Below the pieces are notes generated by a model, which saw only the letters and a program-made list of their open reading frames with translations, did no database searches and was not told the origin of the DNA. The translations under genes were made by a program, and so were the position numbers. A stretch of DNA of 64,000 nt. It comes from Nitrospina sp. (GTDB taxonomy: Bacteria > Nitrospinota > Nitrospinia > Nitrospinales > VA-1). Where the stretch lies: the NCBI GenBank assembly GCA_018673915.1, contig JABHBK010000054.1, forward strand, positions 1 through 64,000, read 5' to 3'. Below, in pieces: positions 43,704-53,949 of the stretch; positions within the stretch are counted from its first letter, which is position 1, and every line of letters begins with the position of its first letter.

Positions 43704-46700
43704 ATGACGCACAACGCAGAACTGATTAATAAGATTCACCAGCGCTCCCCTTGGGATGAAAACCTTACGGAACCTTTGCGGGGTTTAGGTTTTCGCGAAC
43801 CCGAATCCGCCTGGAAAAACCTCATAGCCCTGGCCGGTCATGCCCAATTCGAAAAACTATACCCCGATTTCTTTCATGTATTGCTGGAGCTAATTTCAAG
43901 TTCGCATAATGCGGATATGGCATTGCATAACTTCGAACGATTTTCAGAGAAGATTTCGGATAAGGATTATTTATACACGCAACTGACTGAATCGTCTTCC
44001 TTGTTTATAGCCCTGGTGTTTTTATTTTCCGGCAGTCAGATACTCACCGATACTCTTCTAAGAGAACCGTCTTACGTGGACTGGCTGAGTCGACCGGAGA
44101 CGCTGACTAAATCCAAAACCAAAGATATGCTGATGCGGGATTTTTATGAAATGGCCGGGGAGGAGTTTCAAGGTAAAAATATTTTTTCAGCGTTAAGAAA
44201 ATTTAAAAAAAGGGAATACATTCGAATTGGACTTCGAGACTTATTAGGCAAGGTGGATTTTAAGGAAACGGTTGAAGATATTTCCAATATTGCTGATGTT
44301 TGTTTGCAGGCTGCCTATGAGCATTCCGACCGGGAATTGCGAAAAAAATATGGAAGCCCTGTGTATCAGGATGAAGATGGGATCTACAAGGAGTCTGAAT
44401 TTGCTGTCCTCGGTATGGGAAAACTAGGAGGCCTCGAGCTAAATTACAGCTCCGATATTGACCTGATCTATATTTATACATCCAGCAAGGGAGAGACGCG
44501 TCCTGTGAGTGAGGGGGACTCATCTGTTATAAGCATCAGCAACCATGAGTACTTCACCAAGCTTGCGCTGGAGATTACTAAATCTCTCAATGAAATAACC
44601 TCCGATGGCAATGTGTTCCGGGTGGATCTTGAGCTTCGACCGGAAGGGAAAAGTGGTGAAATTGTAAATTCTCTGACCAGCTGTGAAATATATTATCAGT
44701 CCTGGGGTAGAACCTGGGAAAGGCAGGCCCTCATCAAGGCTCGTGTTTCAGCAGGTAGTGAAAACCTGGGTACAGAATTCTTCGATATGATTGAACCGTT
44801 TATTTATCGGCGAAGCCTGGACTTTGAGGCGATTGAAGAAATCAAATCCATGAAGTACCTGATCAATAAAAGCCTCAAAGGAAAACATTCAAAAGGTAAT
44901 ATTAAATTGGGATTCGGTGGCATCCGGGAAGTGGAATTTACCATCCAGGCTTACCAGTTGCTACTGGGGGGGAGGGATAAAAGCCTGCGTGTTCGAGATT
45001 CCCTGGGGGCTATGAAAATACTTTGCGAAAAAAATATTTTGACGGAAGAGGATCACCACCAACTTCGCGAGGCATACATCTTTTTGCGCAACCTGGAAAA
45101 CCGAGTGCAAATCACCTTTGGTCTGCAAACATACCTCCTGCCAAATAACGAAACCGATTTGGCGATACTGGCACGAAAGATGAGGATTGCAGGTGATAAC
45201 CAGAAAAATTTGGCCGAAAACTTAATGCAGGAATATGAAAGCCACACTCAGTTTGTAGGAAAGATGTTTGCCGAACAATTTGTGGAAAAAGAAAAGCGGG
45301 AAGTGGCAGAAACCATATCCGATGGGTGGAGCCGTTCCCGGATAGGGGAAGAACAATTTACCGAAAGCAGCCTGGCCGAAATTCCCTTTCTCCCAGACTT
45401 TAAAAGAGCTTACCGTTTTCTGGAGTCTTTTCGTGATGGGGCTCAATTTTCGCATCCTTCTGTGCAAAGTATTCAGGAGTTTTACAGCATTCTTCCAAAA
45501 ATATTTCAGCAATGCAGAATAGTTCCTAAACCTGATTTAGCCATTGAGAACCTGTGTAAATTTGTTGAAGCGACAGGAGCCAGGGAATCTTTTCTAAAGC
45601 TGTTCCAGGCAAATGAAAATTTTCTGGAGTTATTGCTCATACTTTTTGGAAGTAGTGGAATGCTGTCACAAATTTTAATCAGGCGGCCCGATCTGGTAGA
45701 TGTTCTCACTGACATGGAGGCCATTTACAGATATAAGCAAGCTGAAAAAATTCAGGAGGAATTAAATCGGGCTGTAAAATCTTCGCCTGATTTTGAGTCC
45801 AAGTCTCTGGTGGTTCGGCGGATCAAGCAAGCTGAGGAACTTCGCATCGGCGTGCGCTACTTAATTAAAGAGGCTGATCTTGCAGGAACCTTGGAGGACT
45901 TGTCCAATCTCGCGGACGTTTTTCTGGAAACTGTTTATCAAATTGCGTGCGATGAACTTGGAAAAAAAACAGGAAGCCTTAATCTCAATAACTTCTGCAT
46001 TATTGGCATGGGAAAATTGGGTGGGCATGAATTGAATTTTGGATCGGATCTCGATGTCCTGCTGGTTTATGATGAAGGAAACAATGATTCGCCATCCGCA
46101 GGGCAATATTATTCCTCTTTGTCGCAGATGATCTATAAACTGACTTCCGAAATGACCTCGGCAGGTTATGCTTATAAAATTGATACCGAACTCAGACCTG
46201 AGGGTGATGCGGGGGTGCTTGTGCTTCCTATTCAAGGTTATGAAAAATATTATAAATCCCGAGCCAGAATCTGGGAGCAACAGGCTCTGGTGCGGGCACG
46301 TTTTGTGGCGGGTCACGCTGAGGTTGGGAAAAAATTTATCGAAATTGCTCACCAGTTTGTTTATCAGGACAAGTTTGAATATGAATCTCTTATAGAAATA
46401 TCGCGTTTGCGGGAAAGAATGGAACTGGAACTGGCAAAGGAAACCATCAAAGGTAAGAATGTTAAACTGGGATTTGGTGGATTAGCGGATATCGAGTTTG
46501 GGGTGCAGGTTTTGCAATTGATTCATGGGAAAAAATTTACACGGCTTCGGAAGACGAACACTCTTTCTGCGTTACAAAATTTTGTTGCACTTGGATTGGT
46601 CGATCAAGATATGGCGACAGAGCTTCAGGTTAGTTACTTGTTTCTAAGAAATTTGGAATGTGCTTTACGAATTATTCGTCAAACCCCTACAAACACCCTT

Positions 46701-46865
46701 CCAAAAGATAATAAAGAATTGGCATCTCTCGCCCGCCTACTCGGATATAAGGGAGAAGTCACAGAAACTCTGGCAGGCGCTTTACTCGCAGATTATGAAA
46801 GCTATACCCAGCAGGTCCGAAAACATTATCGCAAGATAATTGGTAACCTCCTCCGCGCTCACTAG
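43704..46865 (+). CDS. glnE: Glutamine synthetase adenylyltransferase/deadenylylase
   Basis: A 1053-residue bifunctional enzyme that adenylylates and deadenylylates GlnA under PII control. It has two related nucleotidyltransferase domains: GMGKLGGLELNYSSDIDLIY (N-terminal half, deadenylylase) and GMGKLGGHELNFGSDLDVLL (C-terminal half, adenylylase), each followed by LRPEGKSG- or LRPEGDAG-type motifs. Length is a little above the family's usual 950. It lies directly after glnA but past a strong terminator, so it likely has its own promoter. Stop is about 50 bp from convergent cimA. Confidence 0.95.
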   Translation: MTHNAELINKIHQRSPWDENLTEPLRGLGFREPESAWKNLIALAGHAQFEKLYPDFFHVLLELISSSHNADMALHNFERFSEKISDKDYLYTQLTESSSLFIALVFLFSGSQILTDTLLREPSYVDWLSRPETLTKSKTKDMLMRDFYEMAGEEFQGKNIFSALRKFKKREYIRIGLRDLLGKVDFKETVEDISNIADVCLQAAYEHSDRELRKKYGSPVYQDEDGIYKESEFAVLGMGKLGGLELNYSSDIDLIYIYTSSKGETRPVSEGDSSVISISNHEYFTKLALEITKSLNEITSDGNVFRVDLELRPEGKSGEIVNSLTSCEIYYQSWGRTWERQALIKARVSAGSENLGTEFFDMIEPFIYRRSLDFEAIEEIKSMKYLINKSLKGKHSKGNIKLGFGGIREVEFTIQAYQLLLGGRDKSLRVRDSLGAMKILCEKNILTEEDHHQLREAYIFLRNLENRVQITFGLQTYLLPNNETDLAILARKMRIAGDNQKNLAENLMQEYESHTQFVGKMFAEQFVEKEKREVAETISDGWSRSRIGEEQFTESSLAEIPFLPDFKRAYRFLESFRDGAQFSHPSVQSIQEFYSILPKIFQQCRIVPKPDLAIENLCKFVEATGARESFLKLFQANENFLELLLILFGSSGMLSQILIRRPDLVDVLTDMEAIYRYKQAEKIQEELNRAVKSSPDFESKSLVVRRIKQAEELRIGVRYLIKEADLAGTLEDLSNLADVFLETVYQIACDELGKKTGSLNLNNFCIIGMGKLGGHELNFGSDLDVLLVYDEGNNDSPSAGQYYSSLSQMIYKLTSEMTSAGYAYKIDTELRPEGDAGVLVLPIQGYEKYYKSRARIWEQQALVRARFVAGHAEVGKKFIEIAHQFVYQDKFEYESLIEISRLRERMELELAKETIKGKNVKLGFGGLADIEFGVQVLQLIHGKKFTRLRKTNTLSALQNFVALGLVDQDMATELQVSYLFLRNLECALRIIRQTPTNTLPKDNKELASLARLLGYKGEVTETLAGALLADYESYTQQVRKHYRKIIGNLLRAH

Positions 46866-46914
46866 CCCACTCCCGTGGGAGAAAACTAGCAATTTGCTAC
46901 TCCTCCGAGGAGAT

Positions 46915-48486
46915 TTACTTTTTTCGATTCTGATTAAGCTTGTAGTCGATGCTGTCGATCAGGGCTTGCCAACTGGCTTCGATGATATTTTCGGAGACCC
47001 CAACGGTTCCCCATTTGGAGTGATGGTCGCCGGATTCCACCAAAACCCGGGTTTTGGCGCGGGTGCCTTTTTTTTCTTCCAGAATGCGAACTTTGTAATC
47101 GTAGAGATTGACTTCTTCGAGTTCCGGGTAAAATTTTACCAGAGCTTTTTTGATGGCCTTATCCAGAGCGTTGACAGGTCCGGTGCCTTCGGCGGCAGAA
47201 ACTTCCTGAACTCCGTTGACTCTTAGCTTGACGGTGGCTTCGGAGATAGGTTCTTCATCCTCTTTGCGTTTTTCAACGATGACCCGGAATCCGATAAATT
47301 CAAAAAAGATATCTTTTTGTCCCAGCGCATCACGCATCATCAACTCAAAGGAAGCCTCGGCACCTTCATATTGGAAACCGAGATTTTCGGACTCCTTCAA
47401 AGTCTCAAGGATTTTCTGTACCTTGGGGTCTTTATCATTGACGTTGATGCCATACTCTTTGGCTTTGTAAAGCACATTGCTTTTCCCGGAAAGGTCGGAA
47501 ACTAAAATGCGCTGGTGGTTGCCGACTTTTTCGGGTTCAATATGTTCGTACGTGTGAGAATTTTTGCGTACCGCGCTGACATGCACGCCACCCTTATGCG
47601 CAAACGCACTTTTCCCCACAAATGGTTGATGGTTAAAATGAGCTCGATTTGCCAATTCATCGACAAATGCTGAAACATCTTTCAGGGTATGCAGTTGTTC
47701 ATCGGTAATGCAGTTGATCCCCATCTTAATTTTCAGATTGGGGATGATGGATGCAAGATTAGCATTGCCGCATCGCTCACCAATTCCATTGATAGTACCC
47801 TGAACCTGTTCGGCCCCGGCCTGAATAGCGGTGAGCGAGTTGGCGACCGCTACCTCCGAATCGTTGTGCGCATGGATGCCCATTTTCACAGAAATAGATT
47901 TTCTAACTTCTTCGAAAATGGAACGCACCTCGTGTGGGAGCGAACCGCCATTGGTATCGCACAAAACGATCCAGTCTGCTCCGGCAGATTCGGCTTCCTT
48001 TACGGCCTTGAGCGCATATTGCGGGTTATTTTTATAGCCATCGAAAAAATGTTCGGCATCAAATAGGACTTCATCGCGATGCTTTTTCAAATAGGCGATG
48101 CTTTCAAAGATCATGCGCAGGTTTTCATCCAAACTAGTGGACAAGGCATCTTTCACGTGTAAGTCCCAGGTTTTTCCGAACAGGGTTACCACCCGGGTTT
48201 CGGTTTTCATCAGGGCTTGCAGCACCGCATCGTCTTCCACCTTTTTATCGGGATAACGGGTGCTACCGAAGGCTGTGATTCGGGTCTGGGAAAAGCTTGC
48301 GCGCTGGGCTTTCTCAAAAAAATCGATGTCTCTCGGATTCGATCCCGGCCAGCCGCCTTCTACATAATGCACTCCCAGCTCGTCCAGTTTGTGGGCGATA
48401 CGGATTTTATCCTCAACGGTGAAGGAGATACCTTCTGCCTGGGAACCATCCCTGAGAGTGGTGTCATAAATTTTTACGGGATTCAT
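46915..48486 (-). CDS. cimA: (R)-citramalate synthase
   Basis: A 523-residue HMGL-like enzyme condensing pyruvate and acetyl-CoA to citramalate, the threonine-independent route to isoleucine. [17 protein letters not shown] gives the metal and substrate residues, [12 protein letters not shown]-type motif [17 protein letters not shown] the second metal site, and [11 protein letters not shown] the third region. The GSQAEG opening and the C-terminal allosteric domain mark the CimA/LeuA-like group of this type rather than plain LeuA. It starts 2 bp after the stop of lysC. Confidence 0.93.
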   Translation of the reverse strand: MNPVKIYDTTLRDGSQAEGISFTVEDKIRIAHKLDELGVHYVEGGWPGSNPRDIDFFEKAQRASFSQTRITAFGSTRYPDKKVEDDAVLQALMKTETRVVTLFGKTWDLHVKDALSTSLDENLRMIFESIAYLKKHRDEVLFDAEHFFDGYKNNPQYALKAVKEAESAGADWIVLCDTNGGSLPHEVRSIFEEVRKSISVKMGIHAHNDSEVAVANSLTAIQAGAEQVQGTINGIGERCGNANLASIIPNLKIKMGINCITDEQLHTLKDVSAFVDELANRAHFNHQPFVGKSAFAHKGGVHVSAVRKNSHTYEHIEPEKVGNHQRILVSDLSGKSNVLYKAKEYGINVNDKDPKVQKILETLKESENLGFQYEGAEASFELMMRDALGQKDIFFEFIGFRVIVEKRKEDEEPISEATVKLRVNGVQEVSAAEGTGPVNALDKAIKKALVKFYPELEEVNLYDYKVRILEEKKGTRAKTRVLVESGDHHSKWGTVGVSENIIEASWQALIDSIDYKLNQNRKK

Positions 48487-48488
48487 AA

Positions 48489-49754
48489 CTAAACAGCTTT
48501 CACTTTTCGCGCGGTTTTCTTTTTAACCGGTTTGTCTGCCATTTTAAAAGCATCGTGCAAGGCATTGACCGCAAGTTTGGAATTTTTTTGTTCAATGATG
48601 CAGGACACTTTAATTTCTGAGGTGCTGATCATCAGTATATTTATTTTATTAGCGGATAAGGTTTTAAATATTTCAGCTGCCACCCCGGAGTGACTGCGCA
48701 TACCTGCTCCGACAATAGATATTTTAGCAATCTTTGCATCAGCACTGACATGGGTGGCATGAATTTTTTTTGCCACTTTATTCATGATGACCATGGCTTC
48801 ATCCAACTCTTCACGTGCGAGCGTGAACGACATGTCGGTATGCCCCTGTTCACTGACATTCTGAATGATCATGTCAACGGAGATGGACGCAGCTGCCAAA
48901 GGCTCAAAAATATTGGCAGCGATACCTGGTTGGTCGGGAACTTCCTTTAGAGTTATTTTTGCCTGGTTTTTGTCACACATGATTCCGGAAACAACCGGTT
49001 GTTCCATATTTGGATCCTCCTCGCAGATCAAAGTTCCCTTATCTCCTTCCTTGAAAGAAGATTTAACGATCAAGGGCATCTTATATTTATGGGCAAACTC
49101 CACACAACGGATTTGCAGGACCTTGGCTCCCAGACTGGCCATTTCCAGCATCTCATCATACGATACCACATCCAGCCTTCGGGCTTGCGGCACCATTCTA
49201 GGGTCAGAAGTATAAACCCCATCGACATCGGTGTAGATTTCGCATTGCTTGGCACCCAGCGCAACAGCCAGAGCTACCGCCGAAGTGTCAGACCCACCTC
49301 GCCCTAAAGTGGTCACATCGCCTTCGGGGTTGATGCCTTGAAATCCGGCGACAACGATCACGTGGTTTTCATTTAACATCTTACGGGCACGCCGACAGTC
49401 AATACTTTTGATGCGAGCCCGGGTATGGGTGCTGTCGGTCTCAAGTCCAATTTGCCGTCCAGTCAAAGAAAGGGCGGGAATACCCCGAGCTTGCAAAGCG
49501 ATTGTCAGTAGAGCGGCAGAAATACGTTCACCAGAGGACAAGAGCAGATCAACTTCTCTCCGAGCCGGATTTTTAGCCAGACTTCGAGCCATTTTCAACA
49601 GTTTATCGGTCTCCCCTGCCATAGCAGAAACCACGACAACAATGTCTGCACCCGTTTTTCTGATTTTAGAGATACGGTCGGCCACATGTTCGATTCGATC
49701 CAGAGTTCCCACCGAAGTGCCGCCGTATTTTTGTACGATTAAAGAATTTTTCAT
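48489..49754 (-). CDS. lysC: Aspartate kinase
   Basis: A 421-residue aspartokinase, first step of lysine, threonine and methionine synthesis. [15 protein letters not shown] at the start is the signature; the kinase domain includes [23 protein letters not shown] and [13 protein letters not shown]. The C-terminal third has two ACT domains ([37 protein letters not shown]), the feedback site for lysine or threonine. Its start overlaps the upstream gene by 4 bp (ATGA). Downstream cimA is in the same operon. Confidence 0.96.
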   Translation of the reverse strand: MKNSLIVQKYGGTSVGTLDRIEHVADRISKIRKTGADIVVVVSAMAGETDKLLKMARSLAKNPARREVDLLLSSGERISAALLTIALQARGIPALSLTGRQIGLETDSTHTRARIKSIDCRRARKMLNENHVIVVAGFQGINPEGDVTTLGRGGSDTSAVALAVALGAKQCEIYTDVDGVYTSDPRMVPQARRLDVVSYDEMLEMASLGAKVLQIRCVEFAHKYKMPLIVKSSFKEGDKGTLICEEDPNMEQPVVSGIMCDKNQAKITLKEVPDQPGIAANIFEPLAAASISVDMIIQNVSEQGHTDMSFTLAREELDEAMVIMNKVAKKIHATHVSADAKIAKISIVGAGMRSHSGVAAEIFKTLSANKINILMISTSEIKVSCIIEQKNSKLAVNALHDAFKMADKPVKKKTARKVKAV

Positions 49755-50944
49755 AACTGGTCTGTCAGAAAAGCCGTCAATAGATCGGGAGCGTTAGAGA
49801 ATGATTTTCCTGTTTCTAAAAGTTGTTCGTCATATTGGCTCGCGTTTCCCGATGATGCAGGATAAACCAGATAGGGAACCGGAGACCGATCGTATTTCAT
49901 TAGCTGGGCCGAGTTGACATGGTTGACCACAACCATCATTTTTATGTCTTTCATTGTTTCTATCGCTTGAGCCAGAGGCTTGATGACCTGAGCATCGAAG
50001 TCCTCGATCATCATAATCTTATCGTCCATATTGCCTTTAAGTGAAACTTCTTCTCCTGCTGAAATATGGAGGAAAACCACATCTTTAGTTTCCAATTCCT
50101 TGAGGGTTGCAGAAACTTTTGCGGAGTAATCGGTGTCGGAAAATCCCGTTGCCCCTTCGACCTCCACAATATCTATTCCGGTGAGCTTGGCGATCCCTTT
50201 AACCATCAAAGATGCAGAGATTAAAGAAGCGCTTTTATCATACCGTTTCTGGAAGGAGGGTAGGCTGGGAAGTTCACCGTTCCCCCAAAACCAGATGCTG
50301 TTAACCGGATCATTTTTTTCAGCAACACGTTTTTTGTTATGGGCATGGTTATGCAAAATAATTTGTGCCTGGTTCATCACGAAAATCAATTCGCGAACTC
50401 CTTTTCCCTCTGGCATGAATTGACGGATTCCTTCACCAATAAGCTCGTTAGGCGGAGATAACATTTCTGAAATAGGCGGAATTTTTATAAACATCAGATT
50501 GTGATAGCCGCCGCCATGATGAAACGTAACTGGAACATCGATCACTTGCTCTTGCAGGGCATTTAAAAGTAGACCTGAATCATCATGGGAAAGAAGCCCA
50601 CCCGTATAATCTTTCATGACCATGTCGTCATGTGTGGGTTGCAGGGTTATCAGATCGCAACAAAGGGCGATCTCATCTGGAGCCGGTGTTACTCCTAATC
50701 CTGCTGCAGAAAGCAGAGCGTGCCCTGAAGAATATTTTACGGGATCGAGGCCCAGAAGTCCCATGCAGGAGACTTCATTTCCAGGATGTAGATCATCCGG
50801 TATAGTTTGAACGGGTCCACATGCTGCGTTTTGCGTCAAGGCATCCAGATTCGGGGTATCGGCCAACTGCAAAGGGGTTTTATTATCTTTTTCCGCAAAA
50901 GGCCTGTCTGTCAGACCCGCCACGATAACAACTAAGTATTTCAT
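49751..50944 (-). CDS. Phosphoglycerate-mutase-like (ApgM-type) protein, catalytic residues missing
   Basis: A 397-residue protein with the archaeal-type independent phosphoglycerate mutase (ApgM) plan: KTPLQLADTPNLDALT, PGNEVSCMGLLGLDP, VEGATGFSDTDY and a C-terminal VVNHV. Comparing with the motifs I know for the family, key residues are altered: IGDG reads VAGL (metal Asp lost), PGSD reads PGNE (nucleophile Ser lost), EAPDEAGH reads SAGEEVSL, and PDHPTP reads VNHVNS, so metal ligands are gone. It is therefore probably not a mutase. It is first in the operon with lysC and cimA, which suggests a role in amino-acid synthesis, such as a regulatory or scaffold partner. Members of this family near lysC elsewhere are proposed homoserine kinases, but the lost ligands argue against that here. 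Confidence 0.8.
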   Translation of the reverse strand: MKYLVVIVAGLTDRPFAEKDNKTPLQLADTPNLDALTQNAACGPVQTIPDDLHPGNEVSCMGLLGLDPVKYSSGHALLSAAGLGVTPAPDEIALCCDLITLQPTHDDMVMKDYTGGLLSHDDSGLLLNALQEQVIDVPVTFHHGGGYHNLMFIKIPPISEMLSPPNELIGEGIRQFMPEGKGVRELIFVMNQAQIILHNHAHNKKRVAEKNDPVNSIWFWGNGELPSLPSFQKRYDKSASLISASLMVKGIAKLTGIDIVEVEGATGFSDTDYSAKVSATLKELETKDVVFLHISAGEEVSLKGNMDDKIMMIEDFDAQVIKPLAQAIETMKDIKMMVVVNHVNSAQLMKYDRSPVPYLVYPASSGNASQYDEQLLETGKSFSNAPDLLTAFLTDQL

Positions 50945-51535
50945 ATCTTTTGGAATATAGGGATTGAGATACCGGGTGGTACCAGGAAATTTTAAGGGCG
51001 CCTCGGTAAATTCTGTACTTTATGTTGGAAAATTCGCATGTCCTTAATTCTCAAGGGCATACTCATGACCCGGTGCAATTTTTAGAGGTGCCACTGATTA
51101 TAACTTAATTTGTCCAAATTCCTCAACTTATTGATAAACCATGGGCCACCATTTATCCGAGGCTGTGTTATCCCTTCATAACTTGCATGCCATTCAGGAT
51201 TGGGGTTGGGTGAGGCAAAATTTTGTCCATAAAAAGTTTATCAGATTGTGACTTAAATGGAACCTGGCTTAATGTAAGTTAGACCTATTCTATCTGTGGA
51301 CCAATTAAAGCCAAGATAGAAAAATATCGTGAGAGGCGGGATTGATTTTGCGATACTTAAGATCTCTTTGTAAGTAAGTTTTATTATAAAAATCAAACTG
51401 TTATGGACGGAATCTCGCTTTTATGGTACCGTTCCTCGATGTTAGAATAAGGGGAATTGCGCTGACCCCGTCTTAATTGAGTTTTTATATTTTTGTTATT
51501 TTGACCACCTAATTCGGGGAGAAGAAGGAGAGCTT
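50945..51535. other. 591-bp gene-free stretch between divergent operons
   Basis: No convincing reading frame or RNA gene. It should contain the promoters of the leftward phosphomutase-like/lysC/cimA operon and of the rightward MBL gene. GATACC and GGTACC (50968-50984 region) form an imperfect inverted repeat near the leftward start. AAGGAG at 51524-51531 serves the MBL start. The rest is AT-rich and featureless to my eye. Confidence 0.35.
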
Positions 51536-52420
51536 ATGTATGAAGTAAATGAGATTTGCAGAAATGGTGAATCTCTACCTCTTACAACCGATGGATCTTT
51601 AAGAATAGTATTTATTGGAACGGGTTCTGCATTTGCCAAGCGCAGACGCCAATCTAATATGTTGATCATTCAGGGGAACCATCATGTATTGATAGATTGC
51701 GGTACTCAGGGGCCTTTGGCCCTCAACGATTTGGGATTGAGTGTTTTAGATGTTCGTTGTTATTTGCCCACCCACAGTCATGCGGACCATATTGGCGGAT
51801 TGGAGGAAGTGGCATTGATGAATCGCTACACTCCCAATGTTTCTAAACCCGATATGATTATTTTGCGGGACTATCAGGATATTCTCTGGACCAAGAGCCT
51901 TTCGGGGGGTTGCGAGTACTGCGAGGCCAATCAGGGTCGTCCTTTGCAATTGACGGATTTTTTCAACATTCTTCGTCCACAGAATATTGAAATTGAAGGA
52001 AGGAAATTCTGGGCCTATAAACACGGGCCTATTGAATTGGTCATCATGCGAACGCGGCATTTTCCTGATACTGCAATTAGTGTGGACGAATCGCAGTGGT
52101 GTTCGGGGGTGTTTATCAACCGTAAAGTCTGGATTTCGGGAGATACCATGTTCGATGCAGACTATCCGATTCGTTTTGGCCGGCTGGCGGAAGTTATGTT
52201 CCACGACACACAATTATTTTTCGGTGGGGTGCATGCTTCGTATCAGGAGTTGGTGACATTGCCTGAAGATGTCCGGAAAAAAATGTTTCTCTACCATTAT
52301 GGAGATAATTGGGATAAACCGGAAAGCTGGGCTGGTGGGTCGGATAAATATTCCGGCGATCCAAAAAAAGATGGATTTTTGGGTTGGGCGGAACAACACA
52401 CCGCTTATGATTTTTACTGA
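51536..52420 (+). CDS. MBL-fold metallo-hydrolase
   Basis: A 294-residue metallo-beta-lactamase-fold protein. LPTHSHADHIGGLEE carries the HxHxDH zinc motif; IDCGTQG and KVWISGDTMFD give further metal residues, and GGVHASYQEL follows. A GTGSAF motif precedes the fold. It resembles RNase Z/PhnP-like MBL hydrolases, but the substrate is unknown. It has a good ribosome site (AAGGAGA). The DUF898 gene starts 48 bp downstream and may be cotranscribed. Confidence 0.87.
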   Translation: MYEVNEICRNGESLPLTTDGSLRIVFIGTGSAFAKRRRQSNMLIIQGNHHVLIDCGTQGPLALNDLGLSVLDVRCYLPTHSHADHIGGLEEVALMNRYTPNVSKPDMIILRDYQDILWTKSLSGGCEYCEANQGRPLQLTDFFNILRPQNIEIEGRKFWAYKHGPIELVIMRTRHFPDTAISVDESQWCSGVFINRKVWISGDTMFDADYPIRFGRLAEVMFHDTQLFFGGVHASYQELVTLPEDVRKKMFLYHYGDNWDKPESWAGGSDKYSGDPKKDGFLGWAEQHTAYDFY

Positions 52421-52468
52421 CCTTATCTTTGAGACTGATAAATTAATTTTTGAAGAAGAGTCTCTATC

Positions 52469-53713
52469 ATGAGTTACCAAATTACGTTGAATACATGGTC
52501 GGGCGCAAATAAAGTGGAGGCTGCCGATAAGCTTTCCAAAGTATTCCGGTTTGATAATGAAAAGGCCACGACCATTGTCGATCATTTATGCCAAGGGCAA
52601 CCTTGGCGTTTTGAAAGGCGTATCCCCGATCACCAAGCTGATTTAGCATCGACACATCTTCGGGATCTGGGGTTTTCCGTAAATCTCCAGCCTGTCGACG
52701 GTGAGATTGAACCCCTGCCCAATTCTGTTGTCATGTCAGAGGTCCCTGAGCAAACAGATAGTCCCACGCAGGAAGATAGTTCCTCCAATCGTTTCAAGTT
52801 TCAGGGCGATGGCCGTTCTCTTTTAAACATCAGCTTGGTCAATTTGATCAAGACGGTGTTCACATTGGGTATTTATCGGTTTTGGGCCAAAACCATTGTT
52901 AGACAATATATTTGGTCGCAAACCCTTTTTGTGGGAGATCGCTTTTCCTATCACGGTACGGGTAAAGAATTAATACGCGGGGCGGTCTTGTTCGGCGGGA
53001 TTTTAATTTTATTGGGATTGATAAATGCATACGTCTTTTTCACTATTGGAGCAGTGGAAGGCGAAATGGTTTCCAACCTTGTCTCTTTCATCATTTTAGC
53101 TTTGCTTCCGGCACTTTTGGTAAGAGCCTGGAGGTATCGTCTTTCACGAACCGCTTGGCGCAATATACGTTTTTCCTTCCGAGGGAAAGGGATGGAAGCG
53201 TTTTTTGTGTATTTAATTGGGGTTTTCCTTACGGTTGTGACCTTGGGTTTTTACTGGCCCTACTTCAAAATGAAAACTGAAAAGTTTTGGCGTGAGAACT
53301 CCTGGTTCGGAGATGTGCAGTTCCGATTCTCTGGCGCGGGAAAAGATTTTTTTAAAAAGTACCTTTTTGCTGTGATCCTTACACCCCTCACGCTAGGGTT
53401 TTACCTGTTCTGGTTTGCTGCCGAATTGAAAAAATATTTATGGTCCCATACTCATGTTGGTGGGGCGACTTTTCATTTTCCCATAACAGGGAAAGATTAT
53501 ATGAAATTAAAGGTTACCAATTTTTTCCTTATCCTGTTTACCTTTGGAATAGGCTTTCCATGGGCAGTGGTTCGCAATCAAAATTTTGTGACAGACAACC
53601 TGACTCTTGCAGGAAATATTGAATTGGACCGAATTATTCAGGAAATGAAGGATAGCGGAGCCTTTGGAGAAGAAGCTCTGGATGCTATAGATGTTCCCAT
53701 CGATTTTGGTTAA
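52469..53713 (+). CDS. DUF898 (YjgN-like) membrane protein with N-terminal soluble domain
   Basis: A 414-residue protein. Residues about 1-90 form a small soluble domain beginning ITLNTWSGANKVEAADKLSK; from ~110 the DUF898 part has three near-identical blocks, each F(R/K)F-G-G--L---NL---FTLG-Y-FW (KFQGDGRSLLNI, RFSGAGKDFFKK, HFPITGKDYMKL), separated by membrane segments. The family is conserved in bacteria but of unknown function. The M48 peptidase that often neighbours it is 236 bp downstream. No start-codon ambiguity is seen. Confidence 0.8.
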   Translation: MSYQITLNTWSGANKVEAADKLSKVFRFDNEKATTIVDHLCQGQPWRFERRIPDHQADLASTHLRDLGFSVNLQPVDGEIEPLPNSVVMSEVPEQTDSPTQEDSSSNRFKFQGDGRSLLNISLVNLIKTVFTLGIYRFWAKTIVRQYIWSQTLFVGDRFSYHGTGKELIRGAVLFGGILILLGLINAYVFFTIGAVEGEMVSNLVSFIILALLPALLVRAWRYRLSRTAWRNIRFSFRGKGMEAFFVYLIGVFLTVVTLGFYWPYFKMKTEKFWRENSWFGDVQFRFSGAGKDFFKKYLFAVILTPLTLGFYLFWFAAELKKYLWSHTHVGGATFHFPITGKDYMKLKVTNFFLILFTFGIGFPWAVVRNQNFVTDNLTLAGNIELDRIIQEMKDSGAFGEEALDAIDVPIDFG

Positions 53714-53949
53714 GGCTAACTATCAAACCTCTATTTGAAAAGAAGGGCCAAAAAACCAACTCCCCCCTTATTACCCCTTCGGGGCACGAAATACCTATTC
53801 GGCATGAAACCTAATGAAGAGGGCGTCACAGCTAAGGAAGAATATTACGCAAGGGGTATAGGTCAAGAGATCATTATGCCGAGACAACTTTTTGCTTGCC
53901 AGAGAAGGTTATTGCGCACTGCCCCTCCGGCCAGGAGTAGGAGACGGGT

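Noticed and set aside
46862-46914. Hairpins between convergent glnE and cimA (CTCCTCCGAGGAG and CCCACTCCCGTGGG)
   Set aside because: Stems are short and without a proper T-run; may help termination but not called.
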